Assembly (NCBI RefSeq): GCF_020102855.1
Contig: NZ_JADHZD010000004.1
Coordinates: forward strand, 62,001 to 126,000
Direction: 5' to 3'
Length of the DNA: 64,000 nucleotides
Source: Nocardioides lacusdianchii
GTDB lineage: Bacteria; Actinomycetota; Actinomycetes; Propionibacteriales; Nocardioidaceae
Shown here: positions 55,401 through 63,281 of the stretch, piece after piece
Layout of the letters: each line of letters starts with the position of its first letter
Position numbering within the stretch: position 1 is the stretch's first letter
Made by a program: the position numbers and the translations under genes
The notes under the pieces: generated by a model
What the model saw: the letters and a program-made list of their open reading frames with translations, nothing else
Told to the model about the DNA's origin: nothing
Databases searched by the model: none

Positions 55401-55430
55401 GGGGGAGGCCGACGAACGTCGACCTCCCCC
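55401..55430 (-). terminator. Hairpin after the BMP lipoprotein gene
   Basis: GGGGGAGG (55401-55408) pairs with CCTCCCCC (55423-55430); an inner GAC/GTC match extends the stem. It is 33 nt after the lipoprotein stop. Readthrough into the ABC genes could make it an attenuator that sets a high ratio of binding protein to transporter. The gap 55209-55400 holds no other obvious gene. Confidence 0.65.
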
Positions 55431-55463
55431 GCGTGGTGGAGCGTGGTGCAGCGTGCTGGTGCC

Positions 55464-56573
55464 TCAGCCCAGGTAGGACTCGACCGTGATCGAGCCGTCG
55501 ATGATGCCGGCCTTCACCTCGTCGAGCTTGTCGGCCAGGCCGCCGTCGACCTTGTCCTCGAAGTTGTGGAACGGCGCGATGCCGACCCCGTCGTTCTCGA
55601 GGGTGCCGATGTAGGGCTCGAAGTCGAACTCGTCGTTGCCCGCGGCCAGGACGGCCTCGTAGGTCGAGACCTTCATGCCCTTGAGGATCGAGGTCATGAC
55701 GTAGTCCTGCGTGGTGGGGTCGGTCTCGTAGAGGTCGGCGTCCACGCCGATCATCGCGATGTCGTCGCCCGAGTCCTGGATCGCGGTGATCGCGCCCTGG
55801 TAGATCGGGCCACCGACGGGAAGGATCACGTCGACGTCCTGGTCGAGGATCTGCTTGGCGGTGCTGGTCGCGGCCTCGTTGGCCTCGAAGCCACCGGTGA
55901 AGGAGCCGTTCTCGCCGTCCCAACCGACGACCTCGACGTCCTTGCCGTTCTCCTCGGCGTAGTACTCGGCGCCCTGCTTGAAGCCGTCCATGAAGATCGT
56001 CACGGTCGGGAAGGGCATGCCGCCGTAGGTGCCGACCTTGCCGGTCTTGGTGTAGTCCGCAGCGGCGTAGCCGGCGAGGAACGCAGCCTCGGCGGTGTTG
56101 TAGAGCAGCGGCTTGATGTTCTCCACGTCGGCCTGACCGTCGAAGGTCGCGCCGTCGTCGCCGCCGTCGGCCGAGTCGTCGATGAGGACGTACTCGATGT
56201 CGGGGTTGGCGGCAGCCGACTCCTTGGTCGCCGAGGCGAGGGCGAAGCCGACGGTCACGATGACGTCGCAGCCCTGGCCGACCAGGCTCTCGAGGTTCGG
56301 ACCGAAGTCGTTCTCGCTGTTGGACTCGACGGGGATCAGCTCCACGCCGAGCTCCTCGGCGGCCTGGGTGGCGCCCTCGAAGCCGAGCTGGTTGAACGAC
56401 TTGTCGTCGAAACCGCCGGCGTCGGAGACGATGCACGGCTGGAAGTCGCTCGCAGCGGCCTCGCTCCCGCTGTCAGTGGTGTCTTCCTCGGGCGCGTCGC
56501 CGCACGCAGCAAGGGTCGCGGCCGCGAGCAGCGCCACGAGACCGCTCGAGACGACCTTCCTCGACTTCTTCAC
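55464..56573 (-). CDS. BMP-family nucleoside-binding lipoprotein
   Basis: 369-aa substrate-binding lipoprotein, basic membrane protein (PnrA-like) family. The signal peptide (KKSRKVVSSG...) ends in the lipobox ATLAACGD. Typical motifs follow: CIVSDAGGFDDKSFNQLGFEG, QGCDVIVTVGFAL, and GVDADLYE. Family members bind purine and pyrimidine nucleosides for the ABC importer encoded downstream. GTG at 56573 is supported by GGAGG 5 nt upstream; a frame starting further up has no ribosome binding site. The salvage genes cdd, deoA and add on its other side support nucleoside import. Confidence 0.95.
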   Translation of the reverse strand: MKKSRKVVSSGLVALLAAATLAACGDAPEEDTTDSGSEAAASDFQPCIVSDAGGFDDKSFNQLGFEGATQAAEELGVELIPVESNSENDFGPNLESLVGQGCDVIVTVGFALASATKESAAANPDIEYVLIDDSADGGDDGATFDGQADVENIKPLLYNTAEAAFLAGYAAADYTKTGKVGTYGGMPFPTVTIFMDGFKQGAEYYAEENGKDVEVVGWDGENGSFTGGFEANEAATSTAKQILDQDVDVILPVGGPIYQGAITAIQDSGDDIAMIGVDADLYETDPTTQDYVMTSILKGMKVSTYEAVLAAGNDEFDFEPYIGTLENDGVGIAPFHNFEDKVDGGLADKLDEVKAGIIDGSITVESYLG

Positions 56574-56703
56574 AAATGCCTCCAAGTTCGTGCACCCCGG
56601 GATGGGGTCAGCTTTCCGGGGGAATGATGCCTGCCCCTGTGCCACGCGTCACGCGGATCGCTACTTCTGGTATCAGGTTGAGACATAAAACGTCGCCAGC
56701 CTC

Positions 56704-56724
56704 TTTCGGCAGAACCTGCCAAAA
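56704..56724. promoter_or_regulatory. Candidate operator between bmp and cdd
   Basis: TTTCGGCAG (56704-56712) and CTGCCAAAA (56716-56724) form an inverted repeat matching at 8 of 9 positions around AAC. It lies in the 184-bp region between the divergent BMP lipoprotein and cytidine deaminase genes, so one nucleoside-responsive regulator could control both directions. Confidence 0.45.
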
Positions 56725-56757
56725 CCCGCTGGCGCCCCCATAGGTCATAGTGGCCGC

Positions 56758-57165
56758 GTGGATCAGAAGGACTGGGACGAGCTGAAGGCTGCCGCCGTCG
56801 AGGTGATGGGACGCGCCTACGCGCCCTACTCCCGTTACCCCGTGGGCGCCGCCGCGCTGGCCGACGACGGCAGGCGCGTGGTGGGCTGCAACGTGGAGAA
56901 CGCGGCGTACGGCGTCGTGCTGTGCGCGGAGTGCGGACTCGTGTCCCAGCTCCACGCCACCGGCGGCGGTCGGCTGACGCACTTCGTGTGCGTCGACGGT
57001 GCGGGCGAGGTGATCATGCCCTGCGGACGCTGCCGCCAGCTGCTCTTCGAGCACGGTGGGCCGGACCTGCTGGTCTGGACCGTCTCGGGGGTGAAGCCCA
57101 TGTCCGAGGTGCTCCCCGACGCCTTCGGTCCCGACGACCTCACCAAGAACGAAGGAAGCCGCTGA
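56758..57165 (+). CDS. cdd: Cytidine deaminase
   Basis: 135-aa small cytidine deaminase hydrolysing cytidine and deoxycytidine to uridine and deoxyuridine. Zinc ligands C56, C89 and C92 and the catalytic E58 are all present (LCAEC; MPCGRCRQ), and the substrate stretch GAAALADDG with NVENAAYG is typical. The length fits the homotetrameric group. GTG start. deoA begins in its stop codon region (TGATG), so the two are coupled. The gene is divergent from the BMP lipoprotein. Confidence 0.94.
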   Translation: MDQKDWDELKAAAVEVMGRAYAPYSRYPVGAAALADDGRRVVGCNVENAAYGVVLCAECGLVSQLHATGGGRLTHFVCVDGAGEVIMPCGRCRQLLFEHGGPDLLVWTVSGVKPMSEVLPDAFGPDDLTKNEGSR

Positions 57166-58448
57166 TGCCCGCACACGACGCCGTCGAGGTGATCCTCGCC
57201 AAGCGCGACAAGCACGAGCTCAGCGACAGCCAGATCGACTGGGTCATCGACGCCTACACCCGCGGCGAGGTCGCAGACGAGCAGATGTCGGCGCTCGCGA
57301 TGGCGATCCTCCTCAACGGGATGAACCGCACCGAGATCGCGCGCTGGACCGCCGCGATGATCGCGTCGGGGGAGCGGATGGACTTCTCCACGCTCTCGCG
57401 CCCGACCGCCGACAAGCACTCCACCGGTGGCGTCGGCGACAAGATCACGCTCCCGCTGGCCCCGCTCGTGGCGGCCTGCGGCGTGGCCGTGCCCCAGCTG
57501 TCCGGCCGCGGGCTGGGCCACACCGGCGGCACGCTCGACAAGCTCGAGTCCATCCCCGGCTGGCGCGCCGCGCTGAGCAACGACGAGATGTTCTCGATCC
57601 TCGAGGACGTCGGCGCGGTCATCTGCGCGGCCGGTGACGGCCTGGCCCCGGCCGACAAGAAGCTCTACGCCCTGCGCGACGTGACCGGCACCGTCGAGGC
57701 GATCCCGCTCATCGCGAGCTCGATCATGAGCAAGAAGATCGCCGAGGGCACCGGCGCGCTGGTGCTCGACGTCAAGGTCGGCAGCGGCGCCTTCATGAAG
57801 GACCTCACGACCGCGCGCGAGCTCGCCGAGACGATGGTGGCGCTCGGCACCGACGCCGGCGTGCACACCGTCGCCCTCCTCACCGACATGGCCACCCCGC
57901 TCGGCCTGACCGCCGGCAACGCCGTGGAGGTGCAGGAGTCGGTCGACGTGCTGGCCGGTGGCGGTCCCGCCGACGTCGTCGAGCTGACGCTCGCCCTGGC
58001 CCGCGAGATGCTCGCCGGTGCCGGGCGCGACGACGTCGACCCGGCCGACAAGCTGGCCGACGGCTCCGCGATGGACGCCTGGAACTCGATGGTCCGCGCC
58101 CAGGGCGGTGACCCCGACGCCGCGCTCCCGGTGGCTCGTGAGAGCCACGTGATCAACGCCCCCGCGACGGGCACCCTCACCCGCCTCGACGCGATGGCGG
58201 TCGGGCTGGCCGCGTGGCGTCTCGGCGCCGGCCGCGCCCGCAAGGAGGACCCGGTGCAGGCCGGTGCCGGCGTCGTCTGGCACGCACGCCCCGGCGACGA
58301 GGTCACCGAGGGCCAGCCGCTCTTCACGCTGCTCACCGACGAGCCCGAGCGCTTCGACCGCGCCCTCGCCTCGCTCGAGGGCGGCTACGACATCGGCGAC
58401 GGTGCCGGCTTCGCCGCCGGTCCGATCGTGCTCGACCGGATCAGCTGA
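57165..58448 (+). CDS. deoA: Thymidine/pyrimidine-nucleoside phosphorylase
   Basis: 427-aa enzyme cleaving thymidine, deoxyuridine and perhaps uridine to base and (deoxy)ribose-1-phosphate. The catalytic stretch KHSTGGVGDKITL (phosphate site near residue 84), LSGRGLGHTGGTLDKLESIPG and the conserved DVKVGSGAFMKD are intact. ATG at 57165 overlaps the cdd stop (TGATG), with GAAGGAAG upstream. It follows logically after cytidine deaminase, since Cdd makes its substrate. A hairpin terminator follows. Confidence 0.94.
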   Translation: MPAHDAVEVILAKRDKHELSDSQIDWVIDAYTRGEVADEQMSALAMAILLNGMNRTEIARWTAAMIASGERMDFSTLSRPTADKHSTGGVGDKITLPLAPLVAACGVAVPQLSGRGLGHTGGTLDKLESIPGWRAALSNDEMFSILEDVGAVICAAGDGLAPADKKLYALRDVTGTVEAIPLIASSIMSKKIAEGTGALVLDVKVGSGAFMKDLTTARELAETMVALGTDAGVHTVALLTDMATPLGLTAGNAVEVQESVDVLAGGGPADVVELTLALAREMLAGAGRDDVDPADKLADGSAMDAWNSMVRAQGGDPDAALPVARESHVINAPATGTLTRLDAMAVGLAAWRLGAGRARKEDPVQAGAGVVWHARPGDEVTEGQPLFTLLTDEPERFDRALASLEGGYDIGDGAGFAAGPIVLDRIS

Positions 58449-58463
58449 GCCTCACGACCCAAG

Positions 58464-58503
58464 CTGGAGCCTCACCCCCGAAACTTCGGGGTGGAGGCTC
58501 CAG
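58464..58503. terminator. Terminator after deoA
   Basis: CTGGAGCCTC (58464-58473) pairs with GAGGCTCCAG (58494-58503), with inner CCCCGAA/TTCGGGG pairing (58476-58482 with 58485-58491) separated by a 2-bp internal mismatch. TTTCC follows. Confidence 0.75.
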
Positions 58504-58506
58504 TTT

Positions 58507-58522
58507 CCCCGGGTACCCGGGG
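58507..58522. repeat. Perfect 16-bp palindrome CCCCGGGTACCCGGGG
   Basis: Lies between deoA and the convergent MaoC gene, just after the terminator. It may be a second hairpin or a protein site; nothing else around it suggests a role. Confidence 0.4.
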
Positions 58523-58554
58523 ATCGCGACGAGCAGCGACGACCAGCGGCGCCC

Positions 58555-59007
58555 TCAGGCGAGGAGCAGCACCACGTGCTGGGCAACGCAGGCGGGCTTG
58601 TCCTGGCCCTCGATCTCGACCGTGTGCTCGACGATGAGCTGCTTGCCCGCGGGCAGGTCGCGCACCTCGCCGAAGCGCACGTGCGAACGAAGCCGGCTGT
58701 CGACCGGCACCGGTGCGGGGAAGCGCACCTTCTCCAGGCCGTAGTTGAGCCGCGCCCCGGGCGTCTCGAGGCTGAAGACCTGCGAGGCGAAGTGGGGGAG
58801 CAGGCTCAGGGTGAGGAAGCCGTGGGCGATCGTGGTCCCGAAGGGGCCGGCTGCGGCTGCCTCGGCGTCCACGTGGATCCACTGGTGGTCGAGGGTGGCG
58901 TCGGCGAAGGCGTCGATGCGGGCCTGGTCGACCGCGAGCCACTCGCTGGTCCCGATCTCGGAGCCTGCGGCGGCGGCGACGTCGTCGAGCGTGGTGAAGG
59001 TGCGCAT
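58555..59007 (-). CDS. MaoC-like (R)-specific enoyl-CoA hydratase/dehydratase
   Basis: 150-aa hot-dog-fold protein. The hydratase motif is well kept: [14 protein letters not shown] with the catalytic Asp/His pair, and [11 protein letters not shown]. The protein probably hydrates a trans-2-enoyl-CoA or acts on a related acyl thioester. The ATG at 59007 is preceded by TAGGGT with a 6-nt spacer (leaderless). It is transcribed divergently from add, 44 bp away, and has no evident link to nucleoside metabolism. Confidence 0.88.
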   Translation of the reverse strand: MRTFTTLDDVAAAAGSEIGTSEWLAVDQARIDAFADATLDHQWIHVDAEAAAAGPFGTTIAHGFLTLSLLPHFASQVFSLETPGARLNYGLEKVRFPAPVPVDSRLRSHVRFGEVRDLPAGKQLIVEHTVEIEGQDKPACVAQHVVLLLA

Positions 59008-59013
59008 GGCCTC

Positions 59014-59019
59014 ACCCTA
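59014..59019 (-). promoter_or_regulatory. -10 box (TAGGGT) for the leaderless MaoC gene
   Basis: On the minus strand TAGGGT ends 6 nt before the ATG. The phrB promoter has the same 6-nt spacer sequence (GAGGCC). Confidence 0.5.
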
Positions 59020-59051
59020 GGACGCTGCCGGGCGACTGGTTGGATGGGCAC

Positions 59052-60155
59052 GTGAACGACGTGACCGAGACCCCGACCTCCACCAGCCCGACCCGCGAGC
59101 AGGTCCACGCCGCGCCCAAGGTGCTGCTGCACGACCACCTCGACGGTGGGCTGCGTCCACAGACCATCGTGGAGCTCGCCGCGGAGATCGGCCACGAGCT
59201 GCCGGCCCCCGACGCGGAGTCGCTGGGGCAGTGGTTCGCGGAGTCGGCCGACTCGGGCTCGCTGGTGCGCTACCTCGAGACCTTCGACCACACCGTCGCG
59301 GTCATGCAGAACGGCCCGGCCATCGCCCGCGTCGCCCGCGAGTGCGTCGAGGACCTCGCCGCCGACGGCGTCGTCTACGCCGAGGTGCGCTACGCGCCCG
59401 AGCAGCACGTCGCCAACGGCATGACGCTCGACGAGGTCGTCGCCGCCGTGCAGGAGGGCTTCGACGCCGGCATGGCCGCCGCGGGCGGCAGGATCGTCGT
59501 ACGCCAGCTGCTGACCGCGATGCGCCACCAGGCTCGCTCGATGGAGATCGCCGAGCTCGCGATCTCCTGGCGCGACCGCGGGGTCGCGGGCTTCGACATC
59601 GCGGGCGCGGAGGCGGGCTTCCCGCCCACCCGCCACCTCGACGCCTTCGAGTACCTCCAGCGCGAGAACGCGCACTTCACCATCCACGCCGGCGAGGCCT
59701 TCGGGCTGCCGTCGATCTGGGAGGCGATCCAGTGGTGCGGCGCCGACCGGCTCGGCCACGGCGTACGGATCGCCGACGACATCACCGTCGCCGACGACGG
59801 CTCGGTCGAGCTGGGCCGGCTCGCGGCCTACGTCCGCGACAAGCGGATCCCGCTGGAGATGTGCCCGAGCTCCAACATCCAGACCGGCGCCGCCTCCTCC
59901 TTCGCCGAGCACCCGATCGGGCTGCTCACCGACCTCCGCTTCCGCGTGACGGTCAACACCGACAACCGTCTGATGAGCCAGACGTCGATGACGAAGGAGA
60001 TGTTCGGCCTGGTCGAGGCCTTCGGCTACACGCTGGAGGACCTGCGGTGGTTCACCATCAACGCGATGAAGTCGTCCTTCCTGCCCTTCGACGAGCGACT
60101 GAAGATCATCGACGAGGTCGTGAAGCCGGGCTACGCAGCCCTCATCGCGGGCTGA
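59052..60155 (+). CDS. add: Adenosine deaminase
   Basis: 367-aa amidohydrolase deaminating adenosine and deoxyadenosine to inosine. Zinc and catalytic residues are in place: LHDHLDGG (first His pair), TIHAGEAFG (His-Ala-Gly-Glu), RLGHGVRI and VNTDNRLMS. The GTG at 59052 is favoured; TTGGAT lies 6 nt before it, so it is probably leaderless. The stop overlaps the C39-like gene on the other strand by 14 nt. Imported adenosine would pass from the BMP transporter to this enzyme. Confidence 0.95.
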   Translation: MNDVTETPTSTSPTREQVHAAPKVLLHDHLDGGLRPQTIVELAAEIGHELPAPDAESLGQWFAESADSGSLVRYLETFDHTVAVMQNGPAIARVARECVEDLAADGVVYAEVRYAPEQHVANGMTLDEVVAAVQEGFDAGMAAAGGRIVVRQLLTAMRHQARSMEIAELAISWRDRGVAGFDIAGAEAGFPPTRHLDAFEYLQRENAHFTIHAGEAFGLPSIWEAIQWCGADRLGHGVRIADDITVADDGSVELGRLAAYVRDKRIPLEMCPSSNIQTGAASSFAEHPIGLLTDLRFRVTVNTDNRLMSQTSMTKEMFGLVEAFGYTLEDLRWFTINAMKSSFLPFDERLKIIDEVVKPGYAALIAG

Positions 60156-60657
60156 CGACCAGCCACGGCCGGTCCCAGCCGGCGAGCGCGAGGTCGCCGC
60201 GCTCCCAGCGTCCGGACGCCACCGGCGTGACGAGACCGGACGCGGGCTCGTAGGTCGAGGCGCCGTCCGCCCCGGCTCCGGTCACCAGCACGACGTGGCG
60301 CGGCAGCCACTGGTCGCCGACGTAGACGGCGACCGGCCGCAGCGGGGTCGCGGCGGCCAGGTGCGGCCACACGCGTCGCCCCACGCGTACGGACCGGGTC
60401 GCGTAGGGCACCCCGGTGAGCAGGCCGAGCTCGCGCGCGACCGCCCACGGCGGGGTGCCGAGCGCGCGGGGCCACGGCACCTGCCAGCCGCCCGCAGTGT
60501 CGGACAGGGAGGTGAGCCGGCGGTGCAGGGTGCTCACCTCGTGGGCGAAGCTCGCCTGGTCGCCGACGAGCCCGGCGTAGCGGGGCAGCGCCAGCCGGCG
60601 TGCCATCACCAGGGCCGCGGCACCGCAGGAGCGGCGGTCGGGCTGTTGGAGCCTCAC
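60142..60657 (-). CDS. Predicted C39-like cysteine protease/transglutaminase-fold protein
   Basis: 171-aa protein. Near the N-terminus [13 protein letters not shown] places C11 at the start of a helix, and later PRHVVLVTG supplies H121 with E137 in TYEPASG, an order of Cys-His-acid that fits papain-like C39-type peptidases. No signal peptide is visible, so it may act in the cytosol. GTG start at 60657 overlaps the uridine-kinase-like gene stop by 4 nt (GTGA), so the two are coupled. It might alternatively be a catalytically inactive relative. Substrate unknown. Confidence 0.7.
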   Translation of the reverse strand: MRLQQPDRRSCGAAALVMARRLALPRYAGLVGDQASFAHEVSTLHRRLTSLSDTAGGWQVPWPRALGTPPWAVARELGLLTGVPYATRSVRVGRRVWPHLAAATPLRPVAVYVGDQWLPRHVVLVTGAGADGASTYEPASGLVTPVASGRWERGDLALAGWDRPWLVVSPR

Positions 60658-61301
60658 GCGGACCCGGCGTCGAAGCGGGAGTCGGACCGGGAGCCGGAGG
60701 ACGCCTGGACGTTCGCGGTCAGCTCGGCGTACGCCTGGTCGCCGGTGGCGCGCCGGCAGCCCTGGCGGAGGGCGTGAGCGACCACGCGGCGCTGGTCGCG
60801 GGCGAGGGCGTAGCCGCGGCGCACGAGCACCAGCGGCGGCTTGCGGTGCTCGCGCAGGTCGCGGCTCAGCCGGCGCCAGAAGGTGACGAGGGGGTGCTGG
60901 GTGATGCAGTAGGCCGCCGCCAGCAGGCCCTCCTCGCGGCACGCGGCCACGACGTCGGGGGCGAAGATGCCCTCGGCGACGAAGCGCGTGCTGCCGTGCA
61001 GGTCGACGGCGCGCGACCCGCAGCGGCCGTTCTGCGCGATCTCGTAGATCGGCACCTCGCTGCGCCCGGTGGCGCAGAGCTCGCGCAGCGCGGCCATCGC
61101 GTCGGACTGGTGCCAGGAGTCGGGGTGGTCCCAGTCGACGAGGCCCGCGTTGGCGCCGTGGTCGATGCGCGGCAGGGTCGGGTCGTCGCCGTCCTTGTAG
61201 AAGTCGTCGAGCCGCAGGACCGGCAGTCCGAGCCGTTCGGCGAGCCGGGACTTCCCGGCGCCGCTGGGGCCGGCCAGGACGACCACCTGGGCTGTGCTCA
61301 T
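60654..61301 (-). CDS. Uridine kinase-like P-loop NTPase
   Basis: 215-aa P-loop protein of the uridine kinase/phosphoribulokinase group. Walker A is AGPSGAGKS (G11-S18); LRLDDFYKDGDDPTLP is the conserved nucleoside-binding stretch, followed by VDWDHPDSW and VPIYEIAQNG, as in uridine kinases. The start is probably the ATG at 61301 (MSTAQVVVLAG). In salvage it would phosphorylate uridine or cytidine, fitting the genes around it. The stop overlaps the C39-like gene. It is divergent from the VWA gene. Confidence 0.85.
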   Translation of the reverse strand: MSTAQVVVLAGPSGAGKSRLAERLGLPVLRLDDFYKDGDDPTLPRIDHGANAGLVDWDHPDSWHQSDAMAALRELCATGRSEVPIYEIAQNGRCGSRAVDLHGSTRFVAEGIFAPDVVAACREEGLLAAAYCITQHPLVTFWRRLSRDLREHRKPPLVLVRRGYALARDQRRVVAHALRQGCRRATGDQAYAELTANVQASSGSRSDSRFDAGSA

Positions 61302-61346
61302 TGTTACGAACTCATTTCCTCGTTCGGCCACGGACGATCCTGCCGG

Positions 61347-61356
61347 AGATTAGTCT
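61347..61356. promoter_or_regulatory. Overlapping divergent -10 boxes
   Basis: AGATTAGTCT contains TAGTCT (61351-61356) for the plus-strand VWA gene and TAATCT (61352-61347, minus strand) for the uridine-kinase-like gene. Both fit TANNNT and give leaders of about 30-40 nt. Confidence 0.4.
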
Positions 61357-61395
61357 CGCCGAAACCCCCGATTGACGTTCTTGTGGGAGGACCTC

Positions 61396-63063
61396 ATGAG
61401 TCAGGACGACTCGACTGCGCCCGAAAGCGCGGACAACTCCGGAGCCGCCGTACGCCGCTCCGGCAACCCCTTCGTGCTGGGCGGACTCGCGCTGGTGCTC
61501 GTGCTCGCCTTCATCACATTCTTCGCCATGCGCGGCAACAGCGACACCCCCGGGGGCGCCGACTGCGTCTCCGAGCAGGTCACGCTGACCACCGCGCCGG
61601 TGATGGAGGAGCTGGTCCGCGAGGCAGTGAAGGACGTCAACGCCGACGAGCCCTGCATCGACATCGAGGTCACCACCGGCTCGGTGAAGGACGTGGTGGC
61701 GCTGCTCAGCGACCCCGACGCCCAGCTGCCCGACATCTGGATCCCGGACAGCCCGACCTGGAAGGGCCAGCTCACGGCCGCCGGGTGGACCGGCTCGCCG
61801 ATCGCCGAGGTGCTCGCCCAGACGCCCGTCGGCCTCATCGGCGGCCCGGCCGCCAAGGCGCCCGCGTCGTGGGCCGGTGTCCTCGACGGCGGCAGCCTGG
61901 CGATGGCCGACCCGAGCGCCGAGGGCGCCTCGGCGCTCGCGCTGCTCGCTCCTTACGCTGAGATGAAGAAGACCGGCGAGACCGCCGCGACCATCGAGCA
62001 GAAGACCGTCCCGGTCGCCCAGACCTACGGCGAGCGCGCCGTGGCCGGCAGCGCCAACGAGACCGACCTCTCCACGATCTCCGCCTCCAGCACGCAGCTG
62101 GTGCCCGCCACCGAGCAGGCCTACCTCGCGGCCCGCCGCAGCAACGACCAGCTCAGCCTCGTGGCACCGAAGACCGGTGTGCCGATGCTGCAGTACCCGC
62201 TGATCGACGTGAACCGCGGCAACAAGGACATCCTGGCCTCCGGCGGGGACATCTCGGCGCGCGTCGGCCGTGCGGTGACGCGCTGGTTCACCTCGAGCGC
62301 CGGCGTGGAGGCGATCGCCGCCGCCGAGCTGCGCGGTCCCGACGGTGCCCCGCTGCCCAACGACATCGGCCTCGGCAACGCCCAGGTGCTCAACACGGTG
62401 CCGCAGAAGACCACCGACGACGCGCTGCGCCAGTGGCGCGTGCTGTCGGTGCCCTCGAGCATCCTCGCGGTGGTCGACCTGTCGGGCTCGATGAAGACCG
62501 CCATCGGTGACACCACCCGCATCCAGCTGGCCGTCACGGCCTCCCAGGTCGCGCTCGACGCGTTCCCGGCCCAGGCCCGCATCGGCATCTGGGGCTTCTC
62601 GAAGAACCGCGGCGAGGGCGGGGCCTCCTACGAGGAGTACGCCACCCTGGACCGCCTCGACGCGCCGGCCGGCGATGCCGGCACCCACGGCGACGTGGTG
62701 CGCAAGGTGGCCGGCGGCCTCCCCGGCCGGGTCAACGGTGGCACCGGTGTCATGGACACCACGCTGGCGGCCTACAAGTACGCCCAGGAGAAGTGGGACC
62801 CGGCGTGGTTCAACTCCGTGGTGATCATGACCGACGGCGCGAGCGACGACTCGAGCTCGCTGTCGCTGGAGTCGCTGGTCAACCAGCTGAAGTCGGTCCG
62901 CGACCCCGCGAAGCCGGTCAAGGTGATCATTATCGGCATCTCGCAGGACGCCGACACCGGTGAGCTCGAGCAGATCGCTGCGGCGACCGGCGGGCAGAAC
63001 TTCCTGGTGGAGAACCCCAACGAGATCCTCGGCGTGCTGGCCCAGGCGCTGCTCAACCGCTGA
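61396..63063 (+). CDS. Membrane protein with substrate-binding-like and VWA domains
   Basis: 555-aa protein: short cytoplasmic start, one membrane helix (about 25-45), an extracytoplasmic solute-binding-like domain (about 58-325, with DIWIPDSPTWKGQL and PMLQYPLIDV) and a C-terminal von Willebrand A domain. The metal-ion-dependent adhesion site is complete: VDLSGSMK (D361, S363, S365), GGTGVMDT and MTDGASD. GGGAGG sits 5 nt before the ATG at 61396. This combination is common in actinobacteria and is probably surface-anchored; its ligand is unknown. Three hairpins follow it. Confidence 0.85.
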   Translation: MSQDDSTAPESADNSGAAVRRSGNPFVLGGLALVLVLAFITFFAMRGNSDTPGGADCVSEQVTLTTAPVMEELVREAVKDVNADEPCIDIEVTTGSVKDVVALLSDPDAQLPDIWIPDSPTWKGQLTAAGWTGSPIAEVLAQTPVGLIGGPAAKAPASWAGVLDGGSLAMADPSAEGASALALLAPYAEMKKTGETAATIEQKTVPVAQTYGERAVAGSANETDLSTISASSTQLVPATEQAYLAARRSNDQLSLVAPKTGVPMLQYPLIDVNRGNKDILASGGDISARVGRAVTRWFTSSAGVEAIAAAELRGPDGAPLPNDIGLGNAQVLNTVPQKTTDDALRQWRVLSVPSSILAVVDLSGSMKTAIGDTTRIQLAVTASQVALDAFPAQARIGIWGFSKNRGEGGASYEEYATLDRLDAPAGDAGTHGDVVRKVAGGLPGRVNGGTGVMDTTLAAYKYAQEKWDPAWFNSVVIMTDGASDDSSSLSLESLVNQLKSVRDPAKPVKVIIIGISQDADTGELEQIAAATGGQNFLVENPNEILGVLAQALLNR

Positions 63064-63085
63064 GGCTCCTCGCTCCGAGCAGACA

Positions 63086-63129
63086 ACAGGGATGGACTTC
63101 CACTCGCAGGAGTGGAAGTCCATCCCTGT
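63086..63129 (+). terminator. Terminator of the VWA gene, 19-bp perfect stem
   Basis: Arm 63086-63104 (starts ACAGGGATGG) pairs perfectly with 63111-63129 around a 6-nt loop. It starts 22 nt after the stop. Confidence 0.8.
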
Positions 63130-63154
63130 CCTGCGTCGTCCACGCTCAGCGCTC

Positions 63155-63188
63155 GATGTACTCCCACCCGTGCGTGTGGAAGTACATC
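63155..63188. repeat. Second hairpin, 12 of 13 base pairs
   Basis: GATGTACTCCCAC (63155-63167) pairs with GTGGAAGTACATC (63176-63188). The right arm resembles that of the preceding hairpin (GTGGAAGTCCATCC). Confidence 0.6.
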
Positions 63189-63223
63189 CGGCACCGCGGG
63201 GCAGCCAGCAGGGCCCAGAGACA

Positions 63224-63262
63224 GTGGAGCTCCTGTGCCGGATGTCGGCACAGGAGCTCCAC
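63224..63262. terminator. Third hairpin, 17-bp perfect stem
   Basis: Arm 63224-63240 (starts GTGGAGCTCC) pairs perfectly with 63246-63262 around GATGT. It lies 19 nt past the stop of the convergent aldehyde dehydrogenase gene and probably ends that transcript. Confidence 0.75.
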
Positions 63263-63281
63263 GATGGCGCTGGGGGAGAGG

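Noticed and set aside
61372-61395. TTG start for the VWA protein
   Set aside because: The ATG at 61396 has GGGAGG with ideal 5-nt spacing, and the TTG has none.
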